Shown in pieces: positions 35,518 through 45,046 of a DNA stretch of 64,000 bases. Where the stretch lies: contig NZ_RQXT01000024.1 of the NCBI RefSeq assembly GCF_003863365.1, positions 1-64,000 of the forward strand. Reading direction: 5' to 3'. The stretch's first letter is position 1, and every line of letters begins with the position of its first letter. The notes beneath the pieces are model-generated. The model was not told the origin of the DNA. It did not search any database and was given only the letters and a program-made list of their open reading frames with translations. The DNA is from Mesorhizobium tamadayense (lineage in GTDB: Bacteria; Pseudomonadota; Alphaproteobacteria; Rhizobiales; Rhizobiaceae). Position numbers and translations under genes: made by a program.

Positions 35518-36420
35518 ATGGATCGCCTCGAAAGCATGGAAGTGTTCGTGAAGGCTGTCGATCTCGGCTCGTTCGCCGCCGCCGCGGCGGCGCTCGACCT
35601 GTCGGGTCCGATGGTCGGCAAGCATGTCCGCTTCCTAGAAGAGCGGCTCAGCGTGCGGCTGCTCAACCGCACGACGCGCCGGCAGAGCCTGACCGATTTC
35701 GGGCGTGCTTATTACGAGCGCTGCCGAATCGTGCTGGCGGAAGCAGAAGCCGCGGACGCGTTGGCGGCGGAGCAGTTGTCCGAGCCGCGCGGCAAGCTGC
35801 GGGTGACGATGCCGGCGCATTTCGGCAGACACTGCGTCACGCCGATCCTGCTCGAGCTTGCGCGCCGCTATCCGACGCTCGAGCTCGACCTGTCGCTCAG
35901 CGACCGTTTCGCCGATCTTGTCGAGGACGGCTTCGATCTGGCGATCCGCACCGGAACGCTCGACGACCGGGCCGGCATCATCGCGCGCCGCGTGGCGCGC
36001 CAGCGCATGATCGTCTGCGCTTCGCCGTCATACATCGCAAGATTCGGCCAGCCGGCCGGCCTGGAGGATATCGCCGGCCATCAGGCGGTGATCTACCGGC
36101 GGCTCGGCCATGTCCTCCAGCCCTGGCTGTTTCCGCGCGTCGACGGCGCTGTCGCGGAGATCGCCCCGGCCGGACGGCTGCGGCTCGACGACCTCGACGC
36201 CATCGCGGACGCCGCGACCGACGGCATGGGGCTCGCCTGGCTTCCCTTCTGGCTGGTCCGCTCGCGGATTGACGCCGGCAGGCTTGTCCGGCTGCTGCCG
36301 GACCGGGCGGATTATCTCTACGACTGCCACGCGCTCTGGCTGCAGACGCCGCATCTGCCGCTGAAGGTGCGGCTGGCCGTCGATGCGCTGGCGGCGGGGC
36401 TGCCGAGACTGATGAGCTAG
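35518..36420 (+). CDS. LysR-family regulator
   Basis: This 300-residue regulator has an N-terminal winged helix (MEVFVKAVDLGSFAAAAAALD, VRLLNRTTRRQSLTDFG) and a substrate-binding-like effector domain (FDLAIRTGTLDDRAGIIARR). It is typical of the CrgA/DsdC-related group next to MDR genes. It diverges from the dehydrogenase at 34430-35416. A small inverted repeat AAACC-AAC-GGTTT (35500-35512) sits right before its start codon and could be an autoregulatory half-site pair. Confidence 0.9.
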   Translation: MDRLESMEVFVKAVDLGSFAAAAAALDLSGPMVGKHVRFLEERLSVRLLNRTTRRQSLTDFGRAYYERCRIVLAEAEAADALAAEQLSEPRGKLRVTMPAHFGRHCVTPILLELARRYPTLELDLSLSDRFADLVEDGFDLAIRTGTLDDRAGIIARRVARQRMIVCASPSYIARFGQPAGLEDIAGHQAVIYRRLGHVLQPWLFPRVDGAVAEIAPAGRLRLDDLDAIADAATDGMGLAWLPFWLVRSRIDAGRLVRLLPDRADYLYDCHALWLQTPHLPLKVRLAVDALAAGLPRLMS

Positions 36421-36427
36421 GCGATCG

Positions 36428-37399
36428 TCAGGCCGACTTCAGGCGCCGCATCACACCCAGCCGCGTCAGCCCTTTCGGCAGGAACAGCATCGCCAGGATG
36501 ATGGTCAGGCCGGAGATCACCGGGTGATAGTCGGGCACGACGATACGCGCCAGGTCGAACACCGCATACATCACCAGCGCGCCGAGGATCGGGCCGAGCA
36601 GCGTGCCGGTGCCGCCGACCACCGTCATCATCAGCGGCAACAGCATCCAGTCGAGGTGGAACACCGAGTCCGGCCCGACATGGAAGATGTAGTAGGTGTA
36701 GAGGCTGCCGGCGACGCCGGCGATGAAGGCGCTGCCGGCGAAGGCCGCGACCTTGACCTTGAGGATATCGATGCCGTTGGCGGAGGCCGCCATCTCGTCG
36801 TCGCGCACAGCGATCAGCGCCAGACCGTAGCGCGAGCGCATCAGCGCGCGGATGGCGAGCGCGGTCCCCACCATCAAGCCCAGCCCGACCCAATAATGGG
36901 GACGCAGCGTGTCGAAGCTGCTGGCGGGCGCGACGATGCCGAAGGCGCCGCCGGTAAAGTCGCCGCCATTGACGAAGAGCACCTTGACGATCTCGCCGAA
37001 GCCGAGCGTGCCCAGCGCGAAATAGTCGCCATGGAGCTTGGACAGAAGCGGCAATCCGATGAGCACCGCCGCGAGCGCCGCGACTAGGCCGCCGAGCAGC
37101 ATCGTCACCGGATCGAAATAATAGATGCCGGGGTAGGCGTCGTAGAGCGAGCCCCAGAGATAGTTGCCGCTCCACAGGATCGCGGTGGTGTAGGCGCCGA
37201 GCCCGAAGAAGGCATGGCTGCCGAGGCTGATCTGGCCGCCGTAGCCGGCGACCAGGTTCCAGCTCTGCGCCATGACAGCGTAGAGGAAGACGAAGAACAG
37301 AAAGGAGAAATAGTAGGCGTCGACGGCGCCAGGCAGGAACGGCAGCAGCGCCAGCGCTGCGACGACGACGATTGCGATCCATTGCAGGGCTCGGCTCAT
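36428..37399 (-). CDS. Branched-chain-type ABC permease (LivM type)
   Basis: This 323-residue permease has eight to ten transmembrane segments and the LivM hallmarks LVAGYGGQISLGSHAFFGLGAY and the coupling loop SRYGLALIAVRDDEMAASANG. It is the last gene of the SDR-MoaF-transporter operon. Unlike the transporter at 18287-22819, its ATPase is a separate gene. It ends seven bases from the LysR gene, which is convergent. Confidence 0.92.
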   Translation of the reverse strand: MSRALQWIAIVVVAALALLPFLPGAVDAYYFSFLFFVFLYAVMAQSWNLVAGYGGQISLGSHAFFGLGAYTTAILWSGNYLWGSLYDAYPGIYYFDPVTMLLGGLVAALAAVLIGLPLLSKLHGDYFALGTLGFGEIVKVLFVNGGDFTGGAFGIVAPASSFDTLRPHYWVGLGLMVGTALAIRALMRSRYGLALIAVRDDEMAASANGIDILKVKVAAFAGSAFIAGVAGSLYTYYIFHVGPDSVFHLDWMLLPLMMTVVGGTGTLLGPILGALVMYAVFDLARIVVPDYHPVISGLTIILAMLFLPKGLTRLGVMRRLKSA

Positions 37400-37403
37400 C
37401 GTC

Positions 37404-38297
37404 TCAAGCCTTCTTGTAGGGCCGGCTGAATAGACCTTCCGGTTTGAACATCAGCACCAAAAGGAACACTCCGTAGGCGATCGCATTCGTCCAGCCGCCG
37501 CTGATGAAATACTGGACGTAGGCCTCGATCAGGCCGAGCAGGATGCCGCCGGCGAGCGCGCCGGTGACGTTGCCGATGCCGCCCAGCGCCAGTGCCACCA
37601 GCGCCTTCAGGCTGAAGATGAAGCCGGCGAAGGGGTTGAACGGAAAGGTGGTCGCCACCGCGACACCCGCCGCACCCGCCAGCGCAATGCCTATGGCGAA
37701 GGCAATGGCGTTGACGCGGTGCGGGCTGATGCCCATCAGCATTGCTGAGTCCATGTCCTCGGAGGCGGCGCGCACCGCCTTGCCGACAATCGTCTTGCGC
37801 AGGAAGAGCATCACCAGCCCGGTGCCGGCGAGCGCGATGAGGAAGCCCATCGAGCGGGTGAAGGAGGTGCGCACGCCGAAGAGCTCGATGCCGCTCGCCG
37901 TGTAGCTCGTCACCACCCCGGCAGTGTTGCCGCCCCACACGACGGTCATCAGGTTCTGGACCAAAAACATCAGGCCGACGGCGATCAGCAGCGAGACGTT
38001 GCGGTCCTCTTCTGCCGCCGCCTTGCGGAACAGGCCCTGATAGATCAGCCAGCCGACGCCGAGCCCGACCGGCACCACGATGAGGAGCGATAGGAACGGA
38101 TCGATGCCGAGGCCGTAGAACAGCGCCCGCACGAAATAGGCGGCCAAAATGATCATCGCGCCCTGGGCGAGGAAGATCAGCCGCATGGTGCCGAAGATGA
38201 GGCTGAGGCCCACCGCGGCGACGCCATACATGGCGCCGCCGAGCGCGCCGTTGAGCGACAGCTGGAAGAGGATGTCGGGTGGCGGGAGATTGAACAT
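37404..38297 (-). CDS. Branched-chain-type ABC permease (LivH type)
   Basis: This 297-residue permease has about eight hydrophobic segments. It carries LSLNGALGGAMYGVAAVGLSLI at the N terminus, the coupling loop TIVGKAVRAASEDMDSAMLMG, and GFIFSLKALVALALGGIGNVTG. Gaps to its neighbours are three to four bases, so it is tightly coupled to the LivF and LivM genes in one transcript. Confidence 0.92.
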   Translation of the reverse strand: MFNLPPPDILFQLSLNGALGGAMYGVAAVGLSLIFGTMRLIFLAQGAMIILAAYFVRALFYGLGIDPFLSLLIVVPVGLGVGWLIYQGLFRKAAAEEDRNVSLLIAVGLMFLVQNLMTVVWGGNTAGVVTSYTASGIELFGVRTSFTRSMGFLIALAGTGLVMLFLRKTIVGKAVRAASEDMDSAMLMGISPHRVNAIAFAIGIALAGAAGVAVATTFPFNPFAGFIFSLKALVALALGGIGNVTGALAGGILLGLIEAYVQYFISGGWTNAIAYGVFLLVLMFKPEGLFSRPYKKA

Positions 38298-38300
38298 TTT

Positions 38301-39003
38301 CTACTCCAACACGCCCATATAGGCCTTCTGGATTTCGGGATCGGCGAGAAGCTCGGCGCCGGTGCCATGCATGGCGAGCGAGCCCGTCTGCAGCACGAAG
38401 GCATAGCCGGCGACCTTCAGGGCCTGGTGGATGTTCTGCTCGACCAGCAGAATGGTGACGCCCTGGCGGTGCAAGGTCTGGATCAGCGCGAACATCTGCT
38501 GCACGACCAGCGGGCTGAGGCCCAGCGACGGCTCGTCGAGGATGAGCAGCGACGGCTCCGACATGGTGGCGCGCGCGATCGCCAGCATCTGCTGCTCGCC
38601 GCCGGAAAGCGAGCCAGCCTTCTGATGCGCGCGCTCCTTCAGCCGCGGAAACAGCGTGTAGGCCTTGTCGAGCAATTCCCTGGTGCGCGACCGCGCCTTG
38701 GGCTGGAAGGCGCCGAGCTCGAGGTTTTCCAGCACCGTCATCTGGCGGAACAAGCCGCGCCCTTCCGGCACATGGGCGATGCCCATGCGGGCGATCTCCT
38801 GCGGCGCCTTGCCGACCAGAGAGTCGCCGGCCAGGCGAATGTCACCGGCTTTCGGTTTTAGCAGGCCGGACACGGTCCTGAGCAGCGTCGTCTTGCCGGC
38901 GCCGTTGGCGCCGACGATGGCGACGATCGTGCCGGGATCGACATGGAGCGACACGCCCCACAGCGCGCCGACATCGCCATAGGCGACTTCAAGATCGCTC
39001 ACT

Positions 39004-39023
<20 letters not shown>
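38301..39023 (-). CDS. Branched-chain-type ABC ATPase (LivF type)
   Basis: This 240-residue ATPase has Walker A GANGAGKTT, signature GSLSGGEQQMLAIARA and Walker B LLILDEPSLGLSP. No ATG is available near the natural N terminus. A TTG at 39023 with GAGG six bases upstream is preferred; it overlaps the LivG gene by 20 bases. A GTG at 39002 (VSDLEVAYG) is an alternative. It works with the LivG, LivH and LivM subunits of the same operon. Confidence 0.9.
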
Positions 39024-39741
<718 letters not shown>

Positions 39742-39774
39742 CGTGCTTCTATCCCTCCCTGGTGACGATGTCGG

Positions 39775-39798
39775 GGCGGCCGCGCCATGGCGACCGCC
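39775..39798 (-). terminator. Hairpin between binding-protein and LivG genes
   Basis: GGCGG-C-CGC (39775-39783) can pair with GCG-A-CCGCC (39790-39798) around a six-base loop, just after the binding-protein stop (39820). The stem is modest and has no T-run. It matches the position of the hairpins in the other two binding-protein-first operons. Confidence 0.4.
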
Positions 39799-39819
39799 TC
39801 GCCCGCCAGTTCTATTTCG

Positions 39820-41028
39820 TCAGCGCTTGTCCCAAGCCGGAGCCGGCTTGTAGGTCCAGTCGCCGTCAGGGTAGATGAGCTGGTGCTTGCCCTGCCACCA
39901 TTGCGTGGCGACGCTCGGGATCAGCGCGAAGCCGGTGTCGTCGAACTTCAGGTCGCCGACCACAGTGTCCTTGAACTCCTGGCCGAAGATCGCGTCGTGG
40001 ATCGCCACCGCATCGGTACTGCCGGCCTTCTCGATCGCCTGCGCCAGCACTTGCGCGTTGGCGTAGAAGGCGCCGACGGTGACGGAGTCCTTCTTGAACT
40101 CGGCCTCGTAGCGGTCGCCGAGCTCTTTGGCGCCCTTGTAAGGATAGCTCGCCGACCAGAAGCCGTCGGTCAGGATGTAGTCGGAGTCGGGTCCCAGCGC
40201 TTCGTGGAACTCGCCGGTCCAGGTGCCCTTCCAGCCATGCAGGTAAGGCACGGAGAAGCCGAGCTCCTTCATCTGGCGAAGCAGCGTGATGGTGTCGGCC
40301 GGCGAGCCGAAGACCAGCATGGCGTCGACATCGGAAGCCTTCAGCTTGGTGATCAGGGCCGAATAGTCGGTGGCGCCGATCGCCCAGGGATCGTCGACGG
40401 CGAAAGCGTAGCCGTATTTCTTCGCCGCCGCCTCGAAGGCGCCGCCAAAGCCCTTGCCGTCGGGCGAGTCTTCCGAGACCAGCGCCGGATGCTTCGGCTT
40501 TTCACTGGCCGGCAGCTTGCCCCAGATCTGGAACGGCACCTCGGCGCCGGGGCCCGGATGGAAGAAGAACAAGGCCGAGTATTTCAGCTTCAGCGGCTGC
40601 CATTCGAAGGGAAAGGCCGTCGTGATCATGTAGAACTTCTTGTATTTTTCCGCGACGATGGCGCCGGCGATGTTCATCGGTCCGGAATGGGTCGAAAGCA
40701 GCGCGTCCACCTTCTGCACCTTGATCAGGTTTTCCAACGCCGAAGCCACCTTGCCCTCGGAGCTTTCGTCGTCGGCGACAACCAGCCTCACCGGCAGCTT
40801 CTTGCCGGCTGACTTGACCATGATGCCGCCGGCCTTGTTGATGTCGGCGACCGCCTGCTCATAGGCCCATTTCTGCTCCTTGCCGTCGCCGGCGAGAGGC
40901 CCGGTCAGCGAGATCGGCGCGCCGATGACGATCTCGTCGCCGGCGGCATTGGCGACGACCGTGCCGCCAAGCCCAAGCGCGGTGGTCAGCAGCAAGCCGG
41001 CCAGCATTCCCTTCAGACTGATTTCCAT
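39820..41028 (-). CDS. ABC transporter periplasmic binding protein (LivK-like)
   Basis: This 402-residue exported protein has a signal peptide (KGMLAGLLLTTALGLGGTVVANA) and a Leu/Ile/Val-type receptor fold (IVIGAPISLTGPLAGDGKEQ, VDALLSTHSGPMNIAGA). The ATG at 41028 follows GGGAGG by five bases. Tryptophans near the likely binding cleft (WKGTWTGEF, WSASYPY, QWWQGKHQL) would suit an aromatic or other non-aliphatic ligand, but this is a guess. It follows the NTF2-like, MoaF-like and SDR genes in the same operon. Confidence 0.9.
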   Translation of the reverse strand: MEISLKGMLAGLLLTTALGLGGTVVANAAGDEIVIGAPISLTGPLAGDGKEQKWAYEQAVADINKAGGIMVKSAGKKLPVRLVVADDESSEGKVASALENLIKVQKVDALLSTHSGPMNIAGAIVAEKYKKFYMITTAFPFEWQPLKLKYSALFFFHPGPGAEVPFQIWGKLPASEKPKHPALVSEDSPDGKGFGGAFEAAAKKYGYAFAVDDPWAIGATDYSALITKLKASDVDAMLVFGSPADTITLLRQMKELGFSVPYLHGWKGTWTGEFHEALGPDSDYILTDGFWSASYPYKGAKELGDRYEAEFKKDSVTVGAFYANAQVLAQAIEKAGSTDAVAIHDAIFGQEFKDTVVGDLKFDDTGFALIPSVATQWWQGKHQLIYPDGDWTYKPAPAWDKR

Positions 41029-41094
41029 TCCATCCTCCCAGGTTTTCATCGGGCCGCCTCCTCCGGGCGAGCCCGCATCCACTGCGCCGATGCC

Positions 41095-41490
41095 TCAGCT
41101 CATCGCGTCTGCGACCAGCTTGGTGTCGGTGAACTGCTCGAAGCTGACGGCCTTGCCGTCCTGCATCTCCCAGACATGGACGACGCGCGCCGTCATCTTC
41201 TTGCCTGTCTTTTTGTAGGTGCCCGAATAGGTGCCGATGCCGACGATCGTCGCGCCGCCATCGACCAGCTTTTCGAGCGCGAAAGTGTAGCCGTCCCAGT
41301 CCTCGCCGATGCGCTTGAAGACGCCGGCGATGACGGCATCGGGACCGACATAGGTTCCGGCATAAGGAAAGCCGGCCATCTCGGTCCAGGCGGTGCGCCC
41401 GGTGATCGGCGCCATCATCGCTGCAAGATCCTTGGCGTCGGAGCCGGCATAGTGGGCCTTGATGGCATCGTAGTTCTTGTTGCTCATCAT
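41095..41490 (-). CDS. NTF2-like/SnoaL-type small protein
   Basis: This 131-residue protein has the cone-shaped NTF2-like fold pattern: an N-terminal helix (NYDAIKAHYAGSDAKDLAAMM), then curved sheet strands with ATIVGIGTYSGTYKKTGKKM and ARVVHVWEMQDGKAVSFEQF. Such proteins are isomerases, cyclases, dehydratases or ligand carriers. Two adjacent ATG codons (41490 and 41487) are available; the second is better spaced from GGAG. It lies between the MoaF-like gene and the binding-protein gene. Its function is unknown. Confidence 0.82.
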   Translation of the reverse strand: MMSNKNYDAIKAHYAGSDAKDLAAMMAPITGRTAWTEMAGFPYAGTYVGPDAVIAGVFKRIGEDWDGYTFALEKLVDGGATIVGIGTYSGTYKKTGKKMTARVVHVWEMQDGKAVSFEQFTDTKLVADAMS

Positions 41491-41504
41491 CCTGCTCCGC
41501 GCGC

Positions 41505-42299
41505 TCAGACCGGCGCCCTGTCGGCGTCGTAGGCAGTTCTCGATTTCTTCTCGATGAAGGCGCCAGCCGGCTTGTTCTCGACCTTGCCGTGGCTGGTCAC
41601 GCCGAGGAATTTTCCGGTCGAGCGCATCGTGTCCCAGTTGTAGAAGAACAGCGAGGCGACCGGGATGATGAACTCGCGGAAACCGAACAAATACTGGTTC
41701 TCGTCGAACTTCCAGGTGGTGGCGAGATCGACGTCGCCATGGCCGCGCTGCACCCCGACGAGGTTCTGCCAGGCATAGCGTTCTGAGCTCAGGTAAATGT
41801 GCTCATAGATGTGGTTGGGACTGTAGGTGTAGTGCGCGGTGAGCCCGATCAGGTCGCGCGTCGGCGCCGGCTCGCCGCCGCTCGGCGGAACCGCCAGATC
41901 GCCGAGCACGCCGGCCGCGTAGACTTGCGCGACGCGCGGCTCGCCCGGCGCTTCGCCGGGCTCGCGCACCCGCTCGCGCACCGAGAGCACGCGGCGCGTC
42001 TTGGTGTTGACGATGAAAGCCTCATCCTCTGTCGGCTTTGCGGCGAAGGTCATGTTGATGAAGAAGACCTGCGGCGCCACTTCCAGAGCCTCGTACCAGT
42101 CGGCGCCGGCCTCGCTGGCCTCGCTCCAGGCCACCGTATCGGCGGCGGTGAAGGCGAGATCGATGACGCGGCCGGTCTTCAGCGTGATCTTGAAGGTTTG
42201 GCCGCGCAGCGCATCGGTCGTCGGCAGCCGGTTGGTGGCGATGCCGGCGGCGAAGTCGTCGAAATGCTTCCAATCGGCGGGTCTGTTCTGGTCGTTCAT
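41505..42299 (-). CDS. MoaF-like protein
   Basis: This 264-residue protein has two lipocalin-like halves matching the MoaF N- and C-terminal domains. Typical segments are RGQTFKITLKTGRVIDLAF and GLTAHYTYSPNHIYEHIYLS, followed by FGFREFIIPVASLFFYNWD. MoaF was first found in a monoamine-induced operon (moaEF) and its old label as a molybdenum-cofactor protein is not supported by activity. The moaE partner there is an SDR, and an SDR precedes this gene too. The ATG at 42299 follows GGAG by six bases. Confidence 0.8.
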   Translation of the reverse strand: MNDQNRPADWKHFDDFAAGIATNRLPTTDALRGQTFKITLKTGRVIDLAFTAADTVAWSEASEAGADWYEALEVAPQVFFINMTFAAKPTEDEAFIVNTKTRRVLSVRERVREPGEAPGEPRVAQVYAAGVLGDLAVPPSGGEPAPTRDLIGLTAHYTYSPNHIYEHIYLSSERYAWQNLVGVQRGHGDVDLATTWKFDENQYLFGFREFIIPVASLFFYNWDTMRSTGKFLGVTSHGKVENKPAGAFIEKKSRTAYDADRAPV

Positions 42300-42312
42300 C
42301 GCCATCTCCAAA

Positions 42313-43101
42313 TCAATCGACAAAAGCGAGCGTCGGCAGATCGACGACAGTGGCGCCGCCGTCGACGGTCAGGATCGATCCGTTCATCATCGCCGCCTCG
42401 CTTGAGGCGACGAAGCAGATGACGTTGGATACCTCTTCGGGCGTCGCAGGGCGGCCGAGCGGCACGTCCTTGGTGACGAGGCGGTAGGCCTCATCGATCG
42501 AGCCCAGCCCGTGCTTCTCGACGATCACCTGCATCTGCTCGTCGGCCATGGCGGTCGCTACCCAGCCCGGGCAGATTATGTTGGTGCGCACGCCTTGGCG
42601 GCCATAATCGCGCGCCAGCGATTTGCCGAAGCCGACGCAGGCATGTTTCATGGTCACGTAGCCGGCCGCCGCAGGTCCGGCGAACAGGCCGGCGATCGAG
42701 GCAACGACGACGATATTGCCCTTTCGCGCGATCAGGTCGGGCAGGCATTCGCGGGCGCAGACGAAAGCGGTATCGAGATTGGTGCGCGTCGCCAGCGCCC
42801 AGGTCTCGTCGCTCATCGTCGCGGTCGGGCCGACGCCATGGCCGCCGGCATTGGCGACCAGAATGTCGACCGGGCCGACCTTCGCATGGACCTCGGCGAG
42901 GGCGGCGCGCACTGCTTTCGCGTCGGCGGCGTCGCCCTGCACCACCAGCCCACCTATGTCTCTGGTGACGGCTTCGAGCGGCTCGCGCCGCCGGCCCATC
43001 AGCACCACCTTGGCGCCCTCGCCGGCCATGCGGCGGGCGACCGCAGCACCAATGCCGGTGCCGCCGCCGGTGATGAATGCCGTCTTGCCGGAAAATCTCA
43101 T
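42313..43101 (-). CDS. Short-chain dehydrogenase/reductase (MoaE-like position)
   Basis: This 262-residue SDR has TGGGTGIGAAVARRMAGEGAK, VANAGGHG, and YVTMK in the catalytic position (Tyr-x-x-x-Lys conserved), with the tail MNGSILTVDGG. The ATG at 43101 (MRFSGKTAFITGG) is the start; the frame is open further upstream through the 42-bp repeat, but that part has no homology-like sequence. It heads the MoaF/NTF2/Liv-type transporter operon. Confidence 0.9.
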   Translation of the reverse strand: MRFSGKTAFITGGGTGIGAAVARRMAGEGAKVVLMGRRREPLEAVTRDIGGLVVQGDAADAKAVRAALAEVHAKVGPVDILVANAGGHGVGPTATMSDETWALATRTNLDTAFVCARECLPDLIARKGNIVVVASIAGLFAGPAAAGYVTMKHACVGFGKSLARDYGRQGVRTNIICPGWVATAMADEQMQVIVEKHGLGSIDEAYRLVTKDVPLGRPATPEEVSNVICFVASSEAAMMNGSILTVDGGATVVDLPTLAFVD

Positions 43102-43193
43102 TGCTGCCGTCCTAGCGGGGTTGCCGCCCTTGCAGGCGAGAGGCCCAATGTCGTCGATCGTCGATGCGGAGTGTGCGACGGCTAGGTTTTGCC

Positions 43194-43235
43194 GTCTTGT
43201 CCGAGCGGGAACTTTGTTTTGACTGAGCGCGCACT
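43194..43235. repeat. 42-bp direct repeat, copy 1
   Basis: A 42-base block beginning GTCTTGTCCGAGCGGGAACT and ending GACTGAGCGCGCACT is identical to 44925-44966, in the same orientation. It starts 92 bases upstream of the SDR start codon (minus strand). A second conserved stretch, GAGTGTG with TCGATG nearby, lies between each copy and its gene. Confidence 0.9.
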
Positions 43236-43304
43236 TCGCCGCCGGTCTTGCAAAGTGCCGCGCGACCTTCACGGGCCGCGCGGCGACCGCCCACCCTCGG
43301 GCGG

Positions 43305-43892
43305 CTATTTTTTGATCGCTTCGAGATCGATGACGATGTCGACGTCCGGGCCGAGGCCGAAGCCGTCTGCCGCCTTGGCCATCGGGAAGTCGGCGGTGCT
43401 GATCTTGCCGGTGGCGCTGAAAGCTGCCTTGGTCAGCGTCGCATCCCACGGCGCCGGCGCCTCGTTGAGCAGCTTGACGTCGAGGGTGACCTCCTTAGCA
43501 ACGCCGCTGATGGTGAGATTGCCGGTGACCTTGCCGGTCTTGTCGTCGACCTTCTCGACCTTGGTGCTTTCGAAGCTGATGGTCGGGAACTCGGCCGCGT
43601 TGAAGAAGTCCGGCCCCTTCAGGTCGCTATCGCGCTGATCGAAGGCGGTGTGGACCGAGCCGACATCGAGCTCGGCCTTGACGCTGCTTTTCGAGACATC
43701 GGCCTTGTCCAGCGCGATCGTGCCCTTGACGGCGTCGAATTGGCCATGGGCGATGCCATAGATGCCGTGCTTGACGGTGAAGGTGACCCAGGCGTGCTGG
43801 CCGTCGATCTCGTAATTGTCCGCCCAGGCGGCCGATCCCAGCATGGAAGCGGCCGCGAAAGCGAGCGCGCCAATCAGTTTTTTCGTCGTCAC
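43305..43892 (-). CDS. YceI-family periplasmic protein
   Basis: This 195-residue protein has a signal peptide (KLIGALAFAAASMLGSAAWA) and the YceI lipocalin-like domain: YEIDGQHAWVTFTVKHGIYG, FDAVKGTIALDKADVSKSSV and TGNLTISGVAKEVTLDVKL. YceI proteins bind long isoprenoid or lipid ligands and are often stress-induced. It follows the multi-span membrane protein gene by 40 bases, and the two are probably co-transcribed. Confidence 0.93.
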   Translation of the reverse strand: MTTKKLIGALAFAAASMLGSAAWADNYEIDGQHAWVTFTVKHGIYGIAHGQFDAVKGTIALDKADVSKSSVKAELDVGSVHTAFDQRDSDLKGPDFFNAAEFPTISFESTKVEKVDDKTGKVTGNLTISGVAKEVTLDVKLLNEAPAPWDATLTKAAFSATGKISTADFPMAKAADGFGLGPDVDIVIDLEAIKK

Positions 43893-43932
43893 ATGTTTCT
43901 CCCTGTTGTTGGTTCTGTTTGTCGGACCCGGC

Positions 43933-44832
43933 TCATGAAAAGCCGAGGGCTGCCCCGTGCGGCGCCCAGACGATCGCCGCGAGCATGGCCAGCATCGCCG
44001 GGATGGCGATCAGGAGGCCGGCGATCGGCGGCCGCAAGGGCCGCATGCCGGGAAGCAGGCCTTGCAGCCGGCCGCGCATCAGCACGGCCACGGTCGGCGG
44101 CAAGGACGACAGGATGAGCGCCGCGGGATTGGCCTTGGGCGCCAGCAGCGCCACCTGGATCAGCACGGTGGCGGCAGCGTAGAGCAGCAGGAATTCGACG
44201 CCCTTGCTCCATCCACCGGCCGCTCTGCCGTGCAGTGTCGCGACATATTGCACAAGACACCAGCCGCCGGTCAGCGCGGCAAGCGAACCGAGCAATTGTC
44301 CGGTGACGATCGAGGCGCCGAGCACCGAGACGATGGCACCGGAAAGCGACAGGGCGAGCACGGCCGCGGGCGCCAGGAACGGCTCTTCGGCCGAGGGCGA
44401 CGGAGCGGCTTGCGTGGAGATCAGCCTCGCGGCGCCGATGATCGTCAACAGGCCGACGACAACAGTGGCGATCATCGGCAGGTCGAGCGAGCCGGAGGCC
44501 ATGCGCCGCCAGCCGAGCCACAGGAATGCCGCCACGAGAGTGGCAACGGCAAGAAGGTTGGACGTCCGAGAACCGAGCACGCGCGCGGGCAACAGACCGA
44601 TGATGATGCCGGCAAAGGCGAGATAGATCAGCTTCTGGCTGGCGGCGACCGGCGGCACCACCGGCGGGCCAAGCGTGTCCCAGTAGAAGAACAGAAGCGG
44701 CGCCGCCCAAAGCAGCGTCAGCACCGGCGACGACGCCGGCACAACAAAACGCGAAAGCAGAGCAAGCGCGATGCCGAGCACAAGCGGCAGCGCGGCCGTG
44801 GTGACCATCGGATTGCCGAGAAACGCGCTCAA
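43933..44832 (-). CDS. Polytopic membrane protein of unknown function
   Basis: This hydrophobic protein of about 299 residues has eight or nine predicted transmembrane segments, for example LPLVLGIALALLSRFVV, LIYLAFAGIIIGLLPARVLG and LLIAIPAMLAMLAAIVW. No signature motif is recognised. The frame has no good upstream ATG. A TTG at 44832 with GGAGG nine bases upstream is preferred; the ATG at 44808 is an alternative. With the TTG start, the upstream 42-bp repeat is at the same distance as in the SDR operon. It precedes the yceI gene, but no pathway is evident. Confidence 0.75.
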   Translation of the reverse strand: MSAFLGNPMVTTAALPLVLGIALALLSRFVVPASSPVLTLLWAAPLLFFYWDTLGPPVVPPVAASQKLIYLAFAGIIIGLLPARVLGSRTSNLLAVATLVAAFLWLGWRRMASGSLDLPMIATVVVGLLTIIGAARLISTQAAPSPSAEEPFLAPAAVLALSLSGAIVSVLGASIVTGQLLGSLAALTGGWCLVQYVATLHGRAAGGWSKGVEFLLLYAAATVLIQVALLAPKANPAALILSSLPPTVAVLMRGRLQGLLPGMRPLRPPIAGLLIAIPAMLAMLAAIVWAPHGAALGFS

Positions 44833-44924
44833 TCGCAGCCACCTCCGTGACAATCTGCAGCCAGAACCGCGCGCGGTCTGCGCAATTCGATGAGAGTGTG
44901 ATCTTGACCGGCAAGGCGGGGGCA

Positions 44925-44966
44925 GTCTTGTCCGAGCGGGAACTTTGTTTTGACTGAGCGCGCACT
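44925..44966. repeat. 42-bp direct repeat, copy 2
   Basis: This is the identical second copy of the block at 43194-43235. It begins 92 bases upstream of the TTG start of the membrane-protein gene and ends 80 bases upstream of the divergent aldehyde dehydrogenase, so it could influence both. GAGTGTG (44894-44900) and TCGATG (44887-44892) are also shared with copy 1. Confidence 0.9.
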
Positions 44967-45046
44967 CGCGCATCCGGCGGCTTGAAGCGCGTCGGTGCGC
45001 TCCGTAACCGTCTCTAAAAATGTTCATCAGCTTCGAGGAGGATGGC

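Noticed and set aside
41505..42299. MoaF-like gene as part of molybdenum cofactor biosynthesis
   Set aside because: No other moa, mob or molybdoenzyme gene is nearby, and the family name comes from the monoamine regulon.
43102..43449. N-terminal extension of the SDR at 42313 through the 42-bp repeat
   Set aside because: The extension lacks homology-like sequence and the Rossmann motif begins a few residues after the ATG at 43101, as usual for SDRs.
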